Part shown: one piece after another, positions 7,867 through 14,548 of the stretch | How positions within the stretch are numbered: the stretch's first letter is position 1 | How the letters are laid out: each line of letters starts with the position of its first letter | DNA from: JBEHYA01 sp048498415 | GTDB taxonomy: Bacteria; Pseudomonadota; Alphaproteobacteria; UBA9219; RGZA01 | NCBI GenBank assembly: GCA_048498415.1 | Contig: JBEHYA010000048.1 | Coordinates: 1-14,610 of the forward strand | Reading direction: 5' to 3' | DNA length: 14,610 nt | The notes under the pieces: model-generated | What the model saw: only the letters and a program-made list of their open reading frames with translations | Databases searched by the model: none | Told to the model about the DNA's origin: nothing | Made by a program: the position numbers and the translations under genes

Positions 7867-7976
7867 ACTTCATCCCCGCGAAAGCGGGGATCCAGGGGAC
7901 TGGGCTATTATTTATATTGTTATTTTTCGCTGCAGACGCAGCTTTAGCTGGATTCCCGCTTTCGCGGGAATGAGGT
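7867..7976 (+). repeat. 110-bp structured repeat, copy 1
   Basis: This is one of two collinear 110-bp elements in the window; the other is at 10517-10626. It has an 8-bp hairpin with GAAA loop (7872-7891), a variable AT-rich middle, a 5-bp hairpin gctgcagacgcagc (7929-7942) and a second 8-bp hairpin with TTTC loop (7952-7971). The terminal arms (7870-7895 and 7948-7973) are also inverted repeats of each other. It fills almost the whole gap between the convergent acs and 325-residue genes and may act as their terminator or 3' stabiliser, as REP/BIME elements do. No transposase is present, so if mobile it is non-autonomous. Confidence 0.85.
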
Positions 7977-7982
7977 ACTTAA

Positions 7983-8960
7983 TTACTTCTTCTTCGCGCC
8001 GCCCCAGCTTTGCTGTTCCATGTAGTTTTCGGCCAGAAAGCGGTAGAAGTTGCGGAAGATACGTTCCAGATCGTCCGTGCGCTCGATTTTCAGCTCGGCC
8101 CAGATGGGGAAATGCTCGTCCCACTTCTTGAGTTCCATATGGAGTTCGTCGCGCACATCGCGGATCACGCCAATGGTCGCCGCGTTATTGCTGAGCGCTT
8201 TTGAAATTTCCTTGAACTGGCCATCCACGCGCTGGAACTTTTCGCCGAAATGGCGCAGCGCACGACGCATCAGATCCTGCATGCGCATGATCTCGGCGAC
8301 AAACGAGGTTTCCTTCTTGAACGCCGCGCTGAACGAGGCAAGCTTTTGCGCAATTTCCGAAACTTTGCCGGTGCGTTCGCGCAAAGCCTCGATATAGCAC
8401 ATTTCGCGGCTGATGTCGGCCACGCGCTGGGCGGTGATCTTGGTATCGGGCACGCCCATCAGCTGCATCAGCTTCTTGTGCGCATCCTTCAGCATATTGC
8501 GGTTTTCGGTCTCTTTCTGCTCGCGCAGCATGGTGTCGAGCGACGGGAACTCGCCGCGGAAACCGGTCATCCAGAAAATCAGTTCCTGGTTGAGCTTGCA
8601 CGAGGCCAGATCTTTATGGTGCTGCTCCACCGACCACGACGCGCTGCCATCGAGAATTTCGCGGGGGATGCTGTCGTTGGGGCGGATCTCGCGCACATAA
8701 TTCAAACCCTTCTCGACCTTCAACAGCAAAGCGGCATCCGGCGAGTCATCGGGGATGTTGAATTCGGTTTTCAGTTTGCGAAGTTCGATGGCGGCAACCT
8801 GCGTGTCGGCGAACGGCACGTAGAAGCACGGCATTTTGTCGTTGCCGTTGAGCGAGAATTTGCACTGCTCGATCGAGAAGATTTTGTGCGTGAAAATGAA
8901 ATGCGTCGCGGCATCCTTCGCGCCGGTAGCGGCTTGGGTATTTTGGGCAGCGGCGTCCAT
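7983..8960 (-). CDS. Hypothetical helical protein, 325 residues
   Basis: I do not recognise a family. The protein is hydrophilic, with no signal peptide or membrane helix. Residues 1-20 are Ala/Gln/Thr-rich and likely disordered. Residues 20-60 look like a small beta-rich part (FIFTHKIFSIEQCKFSL, then MPCFYVPF). From about 140 to 280 the sequence is charged and predominantly helical, with coiled-coil-like heptads. The C terminus, IFRNFYRFLAENYMEQQSW, is aromatic and ends in three lysines. Cysteines are at 33, 45, 121 and 188. It is transcribed alone, divergent from glmM and convergent with acs. The opposite strand has a 243-codon open frame that I take as a shadow. No Shine-Dalgarno is strong; the ATG at 8958-8960 is the first in frame. 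Confidence 0.85.
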   Translation of the reverse strand: MDAAAQNTQAATGAKDAATHFIFTHKIFSIEQCKFSLNGNDKMPCFYVPFADTQVAAIELRKLKTEFNIPDDSPDAALLLKVEKGLNYVREIRPNDSIPREILDGSASWSVEQHHKDLASCKLNQELIFWMTGFRGEFPSLDTMLREQKETENRNMLKDAHKKLMQLMGVPDTKITAQRVADISREMCYIEALRERTGKVSEIAQKLASFSAAFKKETSFVAEIMRMQDLMRRALRHFGEKFQRVDGQFKEISKALSNNAATIGVIRDVRDELHMELKKWDEHFPIWAELKIERTDDLERIFRNFYRFLAENYMEQQSWGGAKKK

Positions 8961-9025
8961 CGACGAATCTCGAGAAATTAAGGCAAATGAAGGCAGAACT
9001 TTAGCGGTGCAAGCTTAACAAAATC

Positions 9026-9054
9026 TTGAATCTGGCAGGCATTTTAACTGTATT
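9026..9054 (+). promoter_or_regulatory. Candidate glmM promoter
   Basis: TTGAAT (9026-9031), a 17-bp spacer and TGTATT (9049-9054) resemble a housekeeping sigma-70 promoter. It would give a leader of roughly 110 nt before the glmM ATG. The rest of the 210-bp divergent gap (8961-9170) has no ORF worth calling. Confidence 0.35.
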
Positions 9055-9090
9055 TTCATGGGCGTGCCGCAAAAACGATTGCAAGAAGCC

Positions 9091-9110
9091 GTAAACATCG
9101 GTGATGTTAC
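9091..9110 (+). promoter_or_regulatory. Inverted repeat in the glmM leader
   Basis: aacatc-ggt-gatgtt (9094-9108) is a perfect 6-bp inverted repeat. Allowing one bulged A, it extends to gtaaacatc-ggt-gatgttac (9091-9110). It is followed directly by a gacgtc palindrome (9111-9116). It may be a regulator site or an RNA hairpin in the leader. It lacks the length and conserved features of the glmS ribozyme, and this gene is glmM. Confidence 0.3.
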
Positions 9111-9170
9111 GACGTCAGTACAATATTCTAGTTTCCTAGGTACTTGGGCCGACTTTCAGAAAGAGCACTC

Positions 9171-10508
9171 ATGACCCGCGAATTCTTTGGTACCGACGGC
9201 GTGCGCGGCACAGCCAACCTGGAACCCATGACGGCGCCAACCCTCCTCAAACTGGCCATGGCCGCCGCCGTGCATTTCCGCCGCGGCAATCACCGCCACC
9301 GCGTGGTTATTGGCAAAGATACGCGCCTCTCCGGCTATATGATTGAACCCGCGCTCACCTCCGGCTTCATCGCCATGGGTATGGATGTGACGTTGCTGGG
9401 CCCGGCGCCCACGCCGGCGGTCGCCATGCTCACGCGCTCATTGCGTGCGGATCTCGGCGTGATGATCTCGGCTTCGCATAACCCCTTCGATGATAACGGC
9501 ATCAAGCTGTTCGGGCCCGATGGCAACAAGCTGTCGGATGATGTGGAACAACAGATTGAAGCGCTGATGAAAACCGATTTAACCCCGCATGCCGCCGGCC
9601 CCGCCGAAATTGGCCGCGCGGTGCGGCTGGATGATCAGGGCCGCTATATTGAATTCGTCAAAAACTCCTTCCCGCGCGGGGTTCGTTTGGATGGCCTGCG
9701 CATTGTGATTGATTGCGCCAATGGCGCGGCGTATCGCGTGGCGCCGGCTGTGCTGTGGGAACTGGGCGCGGAAGTTATTCCGGTGGCCGTCTCCCCCAAC
9801 GGCGTGAACATCAATGATAAATGCGGCGCCACCCATACCGATGCCATGCAGGAAAGCGTGGTCGCTCACCGCGCCGATATCGGCATTTCATTAGATGGCG
9901 ATGCCGACCGCGTGATTATTGCCGATGAAAAAGGTAGCCGCGTGGATGGCGACCAGATCATGGCGCTCATTGCCAGCAACTGGCAGGAAACCGGCAAGCT
10001 CCGCGGCAACGGCATTGCCGCCACCGTCATGTCGAACCTTGGGCTGGAACGTTATCTGAAAAGCAAAGGCCTTACCTTGCACCGCGCCAGCGTGGGCGAC
10101 CGGTATGTGGTGGAAGCCATGCAGACCCATGGCTGCAATCTGGGTGGCGAGCAATCCGGCCATATTATTATGAACGACTTCAACACCACGGGCGATGGTT
10201 TGATGGCGGCACTCCAAGTGCTGGCCGTGCTGGTGCAAAAGAAAAAGCGCGCCAGCGAGTTGTTGAACGTATTCGCGCCCGTGCCGCAAAAGCTCTCCAA
10301 CATCCGCGTGGAAGGCAGCGTGCTGGAAAATGCGGGCGTAAAGAACGCCATTCAGGCGGCGGAAAAGAAACTGGGTAATTCCGGGCGCCTGCTGGTGCGG
10401 AAATCCGGCACCGAGCCATTGGTGCGCGTGATGGCGGAAGGCGATGATGAAAAGCTCATCGATGATGTGATCGCAAGCCTGTGCGAGACCATTCGTAAAG
10501 CTGCTTAA
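9171..10508 (+). CDS. glmM: Phosphoglucosamine mutase GlmM
   Basis: This 445-residue enzyme interconverts glucosamine-6-phosphate and glucosamine-1-phosphate, supplying UDP-GlcNAc for peptidoglycan and lipopolysaccharide. All four phosphohexomutase hallmarks are present: the phosphoserine loop ISASHNPFDDNG (99-110, active Ser102), the metal loop DGDADR (242-247), the sugar loop GGEQSGH (325-331) and the phosphate-binding loop RKSGTEP (410-416). The N terminus, MTREFFGTDGVRG, is the classic GlmM start, so ATG 9171 is chosen over an in-frame TTG at 9144; aaagag six bases upstream is a plausible Shine-Dalgarno. folP and ftsH, which often precede glmM in Proteobacteria, are absent; a divergent unknown gene lies there instead. 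Confidence 0.97.
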   Translation: MTREFFGTDGVRGTANLEPMTAPTLLKLAMAAAVHFRRGNHRHRVVIGKDTRLSGYMIEPALTSGFIAMGMDVTLLGPAPTPAVAMLTRSLRADLGVMISASHNPFDDNGIKLFGPDGNKLSDDVEQQIEALMKTDLTPHAAGPAEIGRAVRLDDQGRYIEFVKNSFPRGVRLDGLRIVIDCANGAAYRVAPAVLWELGAEVIPVAVSPNGVNINDKCGATHTDAMQESVVAHRADIGISLDGDADRVIIADEKGSRVDGDQIMALIASNWQETGKLRGNGIAATVMSNLGLERYLKSKGLTLHRASVGDRYVVEAMQTHGCNLGGEQSGHIIMNDFNTTGDGLMAALQVLAVLVQKKKRASELLNVFAPVPQKLSNIRVEGSVLENAGVKNAIQAAEKKLGNSGRLLVRKSGTEPLVRVMAEGDDEKLIDDVIASLCETIRKAA

Positions 10509-10516
10509 TTCTCTCC

Positions 10517-10626
10517 ACCTCATTCCGGCGAAAGCCGGAATCCAGTGCTTTCTGCGCGTCGGCGCACATCCATATTTAGCTGCAGACGCAGCTTAAGCTG
10601 GATCCCCGCTTTCGCGGGGATGAGGT
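10517..10626 (+). repeat. 110-bp structured repeat, copy 2
   Basis: This copy has the same length and layout as the one at 7867-7976, offset by exactly 2650 bp without gaps. Hairpin 1 is at 10522-10541 (GAAA loop), the middle hairpin gctgcagacgcagc at 10579-10592, and hairpin 2 at 10602-10621 (TTTC loop). Its ends, acctcat and atgaggt, are complementary. Base changes between the two copies in hairpins 1 and 2 are paired and keep the stems, while the middle left half (10546-10577) is unrelated or strongly diverged. It begins 8 bp after the glmM stop and ends 18 bp before the thiD ATG, so it lies inside a possible glmM-thiD transcript. Confidence 0.85.
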
Positions 10627-10632
10627 TGTGTT

Positions 10633-10638
10633 TATATT
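10633..10638 (+). promoter_or_regulatory. Candidate thiD -10 box beside the repeat
   Basis: TATATT (10633-10638) lies 6 bp before the thiD ATG, where a start point at or next to the ATG would be expected. The -35 position would fall inside the repeat's last hairpin (near 10610-10616) and matches poorly. The only purine-rich stretch, gatgagg (10619-10625), is about 19 bases from the ATG, too far for a normal Shine-Dalgarno. Confidence 0.3.
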
Positions 10639-10644
10639 AGCATC

Positions 10645-11433
10645 ATGAAACCACGTTTATTCATCATCGCGGGTTCCGATAGCGGCGGCGGCGCAGGCAT
10701 TCAGGCCGATATCAAAACCGCTTCGGCGCTTGGTGTGTATAGCGCAACCGCCATTACCGCGATCACGGTGCAGAACACCAAAGGCGTGACGGGCGTGCAT
10801 GCCATTCCGCCGGAGGTTGTAGCGGCGCAGATCAACGCGGTGCTGGATGATATCGGCGCGGATGCCATTAAAACCGGCATGCTGTTCGATGCGCCGATCA
10901 TTGAGGCCACGGTAAATGCCCTGAAAGGCAAAAATATTCCGCTTGTCGTTGACCCGGTGATGATCGCCAAGGGCGGCGCGTCGCTGCTTGATCAAAGCGC
11001 GATTGCGTCGCTGAAAACCAAACTTATTCCCATGGCCACCTTAATCACGCCCAACGCGCCGGAAGCCGAGGCGCTGCTGGGCCGCGCCATTCATTCAACC
11101 GAAGATATGAAACAGGCCGCGAAGGATTTGCACAAGCTGGGCGCCAAAGCCGTGCTGATCAAAGGCGGGCATTTAAACGCCGATCCGGTGATCGATATTT
11201 TGTTTGATGGCGCGAACTTCACCGAACTCTCGGCCAAACGTCAGAACACGATCCATACGCACGGCACCGGCTGCACGCTGGCCAGCGCCATTGCGAGTTA
11301 TATGGCAAAAGGCGTGGGGTTAGCGGAAGCTGTAAAGGCCGCACATATATATGTGCAGGGCGCGCTCAAAAACGCGCCGGGCATCGGCCACGGCCATGGG
11401 CCGCTGTGCCACGACTGGATGCAGAAAAATTAG
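10645..11433 (+). CDS. thiD: Hydroxymethylpyrimidine (phosphate) kinase ThiD
   Basis: This 262-residue ribokinase-fold enzyme phosphorylates 4-amino-5-hydroxymethyl-2-methylpyrimidine twice to the diphosphate used by ThiE for thiamine phosphate. Visible are IAGSDSGGGAGIQADIKT (8-25), TVQNTKGV (41-48) with the pyrimidine-contacting Gln43, VVDPVMIAKGGA (101-112), ITPNAPEAEALLG (134-146), LIKGGH (171-176) and the anion-hole and catalytic loop HGTGCT (206-211) with Cys210. The length and GSDSGGGAGIQ favour ThiD over pyridoxal kinase PdxK/PdxY. It follows glmM with the 110-bp repeat between them, and its TAG overlaps the stop of the opposite-strand gene. No thiamine riboswitch is visible upstream. 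Confidence 0.95.
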   Translation: MKPRLFIIAGSDSGGGAGIQADIKTASALGVYSATAITAITVQNTKGVTGVHAIPPEVVAAQINAVLDDIGADAIKTGMLFDAPIIEATVNALKGKNIPLVVDPVMIAKGGASLLDQSAIASLKTKLIPMATLITPNAPEAEALLGRAIHSTEDMKQAAKDLHKLGAKAVLIKGGHLNADPVIDILFDGANFTELSAKRQNTIHTHGTGCTLASAIASYMAKGVGLAEAVKAAHIYVQGALKNAPGIGHGHGPLCHDWMQKN

Positions 11434-11876
11434 TCTTCCGCGGCGGGCGCGGCCACGGTGATATTGGCGCCGGGCGTATAATCCGCCAGCCCTTCGCAAG
11501 TTTTGGCGTTATCGCTGTCCAGATCGGTCAAATCTTCCATCTCGCATTCGGCGCTCATGCTTTCGTGCAGGGTGGCGATATGCTTCTGCACGGCGGCATC
11601 AAAAGCGGCCGTGATCTGTTCGGGCGTTTTGGCGGGCGACTGCGCGGCCAGGATGGCTTCGCCTTTGCTGCGCAGGGTGGCCTTGGCCTGATCCAGCGCT
11701 TTCGCATCGTCTTCCATATACTGCACGTAATTAGCGCGGCAGGGCGTGGCGACTTCATAGTAAGCAAAACAGGCGGCAAACCCATCGGCCTTGGGCGCCG
11801 GCGGCGTTTTGGCAAACGCTGGCGCGCCGGCCAGACAGGCAATAAAAGCGAGGCTGAAAGCGGGTAAGCGGCGCAT
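11430..11876 (-). CDS. Exported small protein with four mature cysteines
   Basis: I do not recognise this 148-residue protein. Residues 1-22 form a signal peptide: two arginines, a hydrophobic core and APAFA before a likely cut at Ala22-Lys23. Cys14 in FIAC is a poor lipobox because Phe is at -3, so a lipoprotein is possible but less likely. The mature part is about 126 residues with Cys36, Cys46, Cys111 and Cys127, a number that fits two disulfides in the periplasm. It has a helical, Ala/Lys/Gln-rich middle (about 53-108) and an acidic tail. AGGAG six bases before the ATG is a strong Shine-Dalgarno. It is divergent from ruvC (56 bp between the genes) and its TAA overlaps the thiD TAG by 3 bases. 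Confidence 0.88.
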   Translation of the reverse strand: MRRLPAFSLAFIACLAGAPAFAKTPPAPKADGFAACFAYYEVATPCRANYVQYMEDDAKALDQAKATLRSKGEAILAAQSPAKTPEQITAAFDAAVQKHIATLHESMSAECEMEDLTDLDSDNAKTCEGLADYTPGANITVAAPAAED

Positions 11877-11932
11877 GGCGTTCTCCTGTTTCGCAGTTCA
11901 ACCATCATCGCACACATGATAGGCTTTACGCC

Positions 11933-12445
11933 ATGTCGCGAATCACGAGCCATGCCACCCGCATTCTGGGTCTCGATCCCGGCCTCAACCACACCGGCTG
12001 GGGCGTGATCGAGAGCGAAGGCAACGCGCTGCGTTTTGTCGCCTGCGGCTGCATTGATCCCCCTTCCCGGCTTGGCATGGCAGATCGTTTGGCCAAGTTA
12101 CACGACGCGCTCAAAGAAATTATGGCAACCCATGCGCCGGCTGAAGCGGCGGTGGAAGAAACTTTCGTGAACAAGAACGCGGCCAGCGCCCTCAAGCTGG
12201 GTATGGCGCGCGGCGTGGTGATGCTGGCGCCGGCTTTAATCGGCATCAGCGTGGCGGAATATGCGGCGAATGTTGTGAAAAAATCCATCGCCGGCTATGG
12301 CCATGCCGATAAGGAACAGGTAGCCCGTATGGTCAAAATGCTGCTGCCCGCGTCCGATGCCGCAACGCCGGATGCCGCGGATGCACTGGCTGTAGCAATC
12401 TGCCACGCCCATCACCGCGGCATGAAAATGCTGGAGGCGTCATGA
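11933..12445 (+). CDS. ruvC: Crossover junction endodeoxyribonuclease RuvC
   Basis: This 170-residue Holliday-junction resolvase makes paired nicks in junctions held by RuvAB. The RNase H-like fold is clear: ILGLDPGLNHTGWGVI (11-26) with catalytic Asp15, AAVEETFVNKNAASALKLG (72-90) with catalytic Glu75, and the C-terminal PDAADALAVAICHAH (146-160) with Asp147 and Asp150 at the other metal positions. The protein has about 8 residues before RILGLDPG that many homologues lack; no better ATG exists closer, and the conserved core is intact. It is first of the ruvC-ruvA-ruvB-ybgC unit; yebC, often just upstream of ruvC, is not here. The stop overlaps the ruvA start by 4 bases. Confidence 0.96.
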   Translation: MSRITSHATRILGLDPGLNHTGWGVIESEGNALRFVACGCIDPPSRLGMADRLAKLHDALKEIMATHAPAEAAVEETFVNKNAASALKLGMARGVVMLAPALIGISVAEYAANVVKKSIAGYGHADKEQVARMVKMLLPASDAATPDAADALAVAICHAHHRGMKMLEAS

Positions 12446-13056
12446 TCGGCAAACTCCGCGGCCTGCTGGAATTTCTTGATGATACCCACGTGCTGGTGGA
12501 TGTAAACGGCGTGGGCTATGTGGTGCTGTGCTCCGCCCGCACGCTGCGGCAACTGGAAGGCCAGAGCGAAACCACCCTGCATATTGAAACGCAGGTGCGC
12601 GAAGATGCGATCACATTAATTGGCTTCTATAGCGCCGCTGAAAAATCAGCCTTCAAGGTTCTCACCACCGTGCAGGGCGTGGGCGCGAAGGTTGCGCTTT
12701 CCATTCTCTCCACGCTCACGCCCGAACAATTGGCGAGCGCGATCACCAGCGGTGACAAGGCGTTGCTGGCGACGGCCGATGGCGTGGGGCCAAAACTTGC
12801 CGCGCGGTTGGTCACGGAACTTAAAGATAAAGCCATGAGCATCGGCCTGCCCCCGGTTGTGGGGTTTGCGGCGGGAACCGTTCATGTGGCGGAACAATCG
12901 AACGTGGCCAGCGATGCGGTCTCGACCCTTGTCAACCTGGGCTTCCGGCGCGATCAGGCGTTCAGTGCGGTCATGGGCGTGCTGGCCAACGCACCCGATA
13001 CCGGCTTTGACGAACTTATTCGCCTTGCCTTGCAAGACCTTGCGCCGAAACGTTAA
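12442..13056 (+). CDS. ruvA: Holliday junction branch migration protein RuvA
   Basis: This 204-residue protein forms the tetramer that binds and flattens Holliday junctions and docks the RuvB motor. Domain I (1-63) is the OB fold beginning MIGKLRGLLEF, with VNGVGYVV and REDAITLIGFYS. Domain II carries two helix-hairpin-helix motifs, VQGVGAKVALSIL (78-89 region) and ADGVGPKLAARLVTEL (112-127). After a flexible linker (about 134-152), domain III (153-204, ASDAVSTLVNLGFRRDQAF onward) is the RuvB-binding part. GGAGG four bases before the ATG sits inside ruvC, and the ATGA overlap signals coupled translation. Length and domain order are normal. Confidence 0.97.
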   Translation: MIGKLRGLLEFLDDTHVLVDVNGVGYVVLCSARTLRQLEGQSETTLHIETQVREDAITLIGFYSAAEKSAFKVLTTVQGVGAKVALSILSTLTPEQLASAITSGDKALLATADGVGPKLAARLVTELKDKAMSIGLPPVVGFAAGTVHVAEQSNVASDAVSTLVNLGFRRDQAFSAVMGVLANAPDTGFDELIRLALQDLAPKR

Positions 13057-13065
13057 GGTAAAAAC

Positions 13066-14118
13066 ATGACCGCCGCACCCAACATCTTATTAAGTAAAGA
13101 CAAGCTGGAGAACGACGACGTCAGCCTGCGCCCGCAAACGCTCAAAGAGTTCATCGGCCAGCAGGCGTTAAAAGAAAATCTGGCCGTCTTTATTGAAGCC
13201 GCCAAGATGCGCAGCAAAGCGCTTGATCATGCGCTGCTGTTCGGGCCGCCGGGTCTGGGCAAAACCACCCTCGCCCAGATCATCTCGCGGGAACTTGGCG
13301 CCGGGTTTCGTTCCACTTCCGGCCCGGTTCTGGCGCGGGCGGGTGACCTTGCCGCTATTCTCACCAACCTGCAGCCCAACGATGTTCTGTTCATCGATGA
13401 AATCCATCGCATGAACCCGGCGGTGGAAGAAATTCTTTATCCTGCGATGGAAGATTTCCAATTGGATTTAGTAATCGGCGAAGGCGCCGCGGCGCGTTCT
13501 GTGAAAATCGATCTGCCGCCGTTCACATTAGTGGGCGCCACCACGCGTTCCGGCCTTCTCACCAAACCCTTGCGTGAACGCTTCGGCATTCCGCTGGCCC
13601 TGCAATTCTATACCCAGGAAGAGTTGCAGAAAATTATCACGCGGGCCGCCGGCGTCATGAACATGGAAGTCTCGCCGCAGGGCGCCGCCGAAATTGCGCG
13701 GCGTTCACGCGGCACGCCGCGCGTGGCAGGCCGCCTGCTGCGGCGCGTGTGCGATTTTGCTTCCGTTGCAAAATCCAAAATCATTGATGCCAAATTGGCC
13801 GACCACGCGCTGCTGCGCCTTGATATCGATGCCAAGGGCTTTGATGCGATGGACCGGCGTTATATGCGCCATATCGCCGAATTTTATAATGGCGGGCCCG
13901 TGGGCATCGATACATTGGCCGCCGCGCTTTCCGAACAGCGCGACGTGCTGGAAGAAGTGGTGGAGCCCTATCTCATCCAGCAAGGCCTCCTGCAACGCAC
14001 GCCGCGCGGCCGCATGATCACCGATGCCGCGTTCAAGCATCTGGGTCTTACCGCGCCCACCCGTCCTGCCGATCAACTCTCGCTACTTAACGGGAATGGC
14101 GATGACAGCGCCGCATGA
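13066..14118 (+). CDS. ruvB: Holliday junction branch migration ATPase RuvB
   Basis: This 350-residue AAA+ helicase works as a hexamer pumping DNA through the RuvA-bound junction. Motifs in order are SLRPQTLKEFIGQ (20-32), Walker A GPPGLGKTT (60-68), Walker B LFIDEIHR (108-115), sensor I in VGATTRSG (156-163), the arginine finger in LRERFG (Arg170), sensor II RGTPR (215-219), and the winged-helix domain (about 260-335) ending HLGLTAP. Length is typical. The gap to ruvA is 9 bp, and the Shine-Dalgarno TAAGGT overlaps the ruvA stop. The C-terminal tail after HLGL is low-complexity and its last codons also encode the start of ybgC. Confidence 0.98.
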   Translation: MTAAPNILLSKDKLENDDVSLRPQTLKEFIGQQALKENLAVFIEAAKMRSKALDHALLFGPPGLGKTTLAQIISRELGAGFRSTSGPVLARAGDLAAILTNLQPNDVLFIDEIHRMNPAVEEILYPAMEDFQLDLVIGEGAAARSVKIDLPPFTLVGATTRSGLLTKPLRERFGIPLALQFYTQEELQKIITRAAGVMNMEVSPQGAAEIARRSRGTPRVAGRLLRRVCDFASVAKSKIIDAKLADHALLRLDIDAKGFDAMDRRYMRHIAEFYNGGPVGIDTLAAALSEQRDVLEEVVEPYLIQQGLLQRTPRGRMITDAAFKHLGLTAPTRPADQLSLLNGNGDDSAA

Positions 14119-14503
14119 ATTTAAGGTTCGCGTCTATCTGGAAGATACCGATGCCGGCGGCATTGTGTATTACGCGAATTACTTACGCTTCATGGAACGC
14201 GCGCGTACTGAAATGTTGAAAGATACGGGCGTCGATCACGCCGCGATGATCGATGATGGTTCCATGTTCGTGGTGCGCCGCTGCACGGTTGATTACCACA
14301 AGCCGGCCAGGCTGGCGGATGACCTTATCGTTCAATCGGTGATTCACGAGACCGGCGCGGCCTCGCTTGTGATGTATCAAAAAGTGATAAAGAACGGCAC
14401 CGTGCTGGTTAGCGGCGAGATCCAGCTGGCCTGTATTGATAAGGCTGGCGGTGTTCGCCGTATTCCAGCCGCAATCCTTGCGAAAATAGGCGGGGTTGGT
14501 TAG
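14102..14503 (+). CDS. ybgC: Tol-Pal system-associated acyl-CoA thioesterase YbgC
   Basis: This 133-residue hotdog-fold thioesterase belongs to the YbgC family, which hydrolyses acyl-CoA or acyl-ACP thioesters and is genetically tied to the Tol-Pal envelope complex. Key motif: VYLEDTDAGGIVYYANYLRF (11-30) with the conserved Asp17, then MERARTEML (31-39) and VDYHKPARLADDL (63-75). The residue after VY is Tyr24 where several characterised members have His. ATG 14102 has GGGA six bases upstream; an ATG at 14096 would leave no spacing. The gene overlaps the ruvB end by 17 bp. The ruvCAB-ybgC order is usual in Proteobacteria and predicts tolQ, tolR, tolA, tolB and pal to the right of this window, beyond what can be seen. 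Confidence 0.94.
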   Translation: MTAPHEFKVRVYLEDTDAGGIVYYANYLRFMERARTEMLKDTGVDHAAMIDDGSMFVVRRCTVDYHKPARLADDLIVQSVIHETGAASLVMYQKVIKNGTVLVSGEIQLACIDKAGGVRRIPAAILAKIGGVG

Positions 14504-14521
14504 ACAGGAAGAAATCCCATC

Positions 14522-14540
14522 CCCCTCCCTTCGGGAGGGG
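14522..14540. repeat. GC-rich hairpin after ybgC
   Basis: A 7-bp stem (14522-14528 with 14534-14540) closes over the loop cttcg, 18 bases after the ybgC stop. It is not followed by a T tract on the plus strand, so it is not a standard intrinsic terminator. Such short GC-rich hairpins are common intergenic repeat units and this one adjoins the longer inverted repeat at 14549-14606. Confidence 0.5.
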
Positions 14541-14548
14541 TTAGGGGC

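Noticed and set aside
8250..8981. 243-codon open frame on the plus strand opposite the 325-residue gene
   Set aside because: Its translation is rich in Gly, His, Gln and Leu in the pattern typical of antisense shadows, it has no motif, and the minus-strand protein has far more natural composition.
9144..9170. TTG start for glmM
   Set aside because: GlmM proteins begin at the sequence encoded from ATG 9171, which also has a Shine-Dalgarno-like aaagag.
9891..10523. 210-codon open frame opposite glmM
   Set aside because: It lies antisense to conserved GlmM motifs and its length follows from GC-rich codon bias; no ribosome site or family feature.
7867..10626. The two 110-bp repeats as part of a CRISPR array or as ends of a composite transposon
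   Set aside because: Only two copies 2.65 kb apart with ordinary genes (the 325-residue gene and glmM) between them, no spacers, no transposase, and no clear target-site duplications.
10509..10644. Thiamine (TPP) riboswitch upstream of thiD
   Set aside because: The conserved THI-box core motifs are not seen; the gap is filled by the 110-bp repeat.
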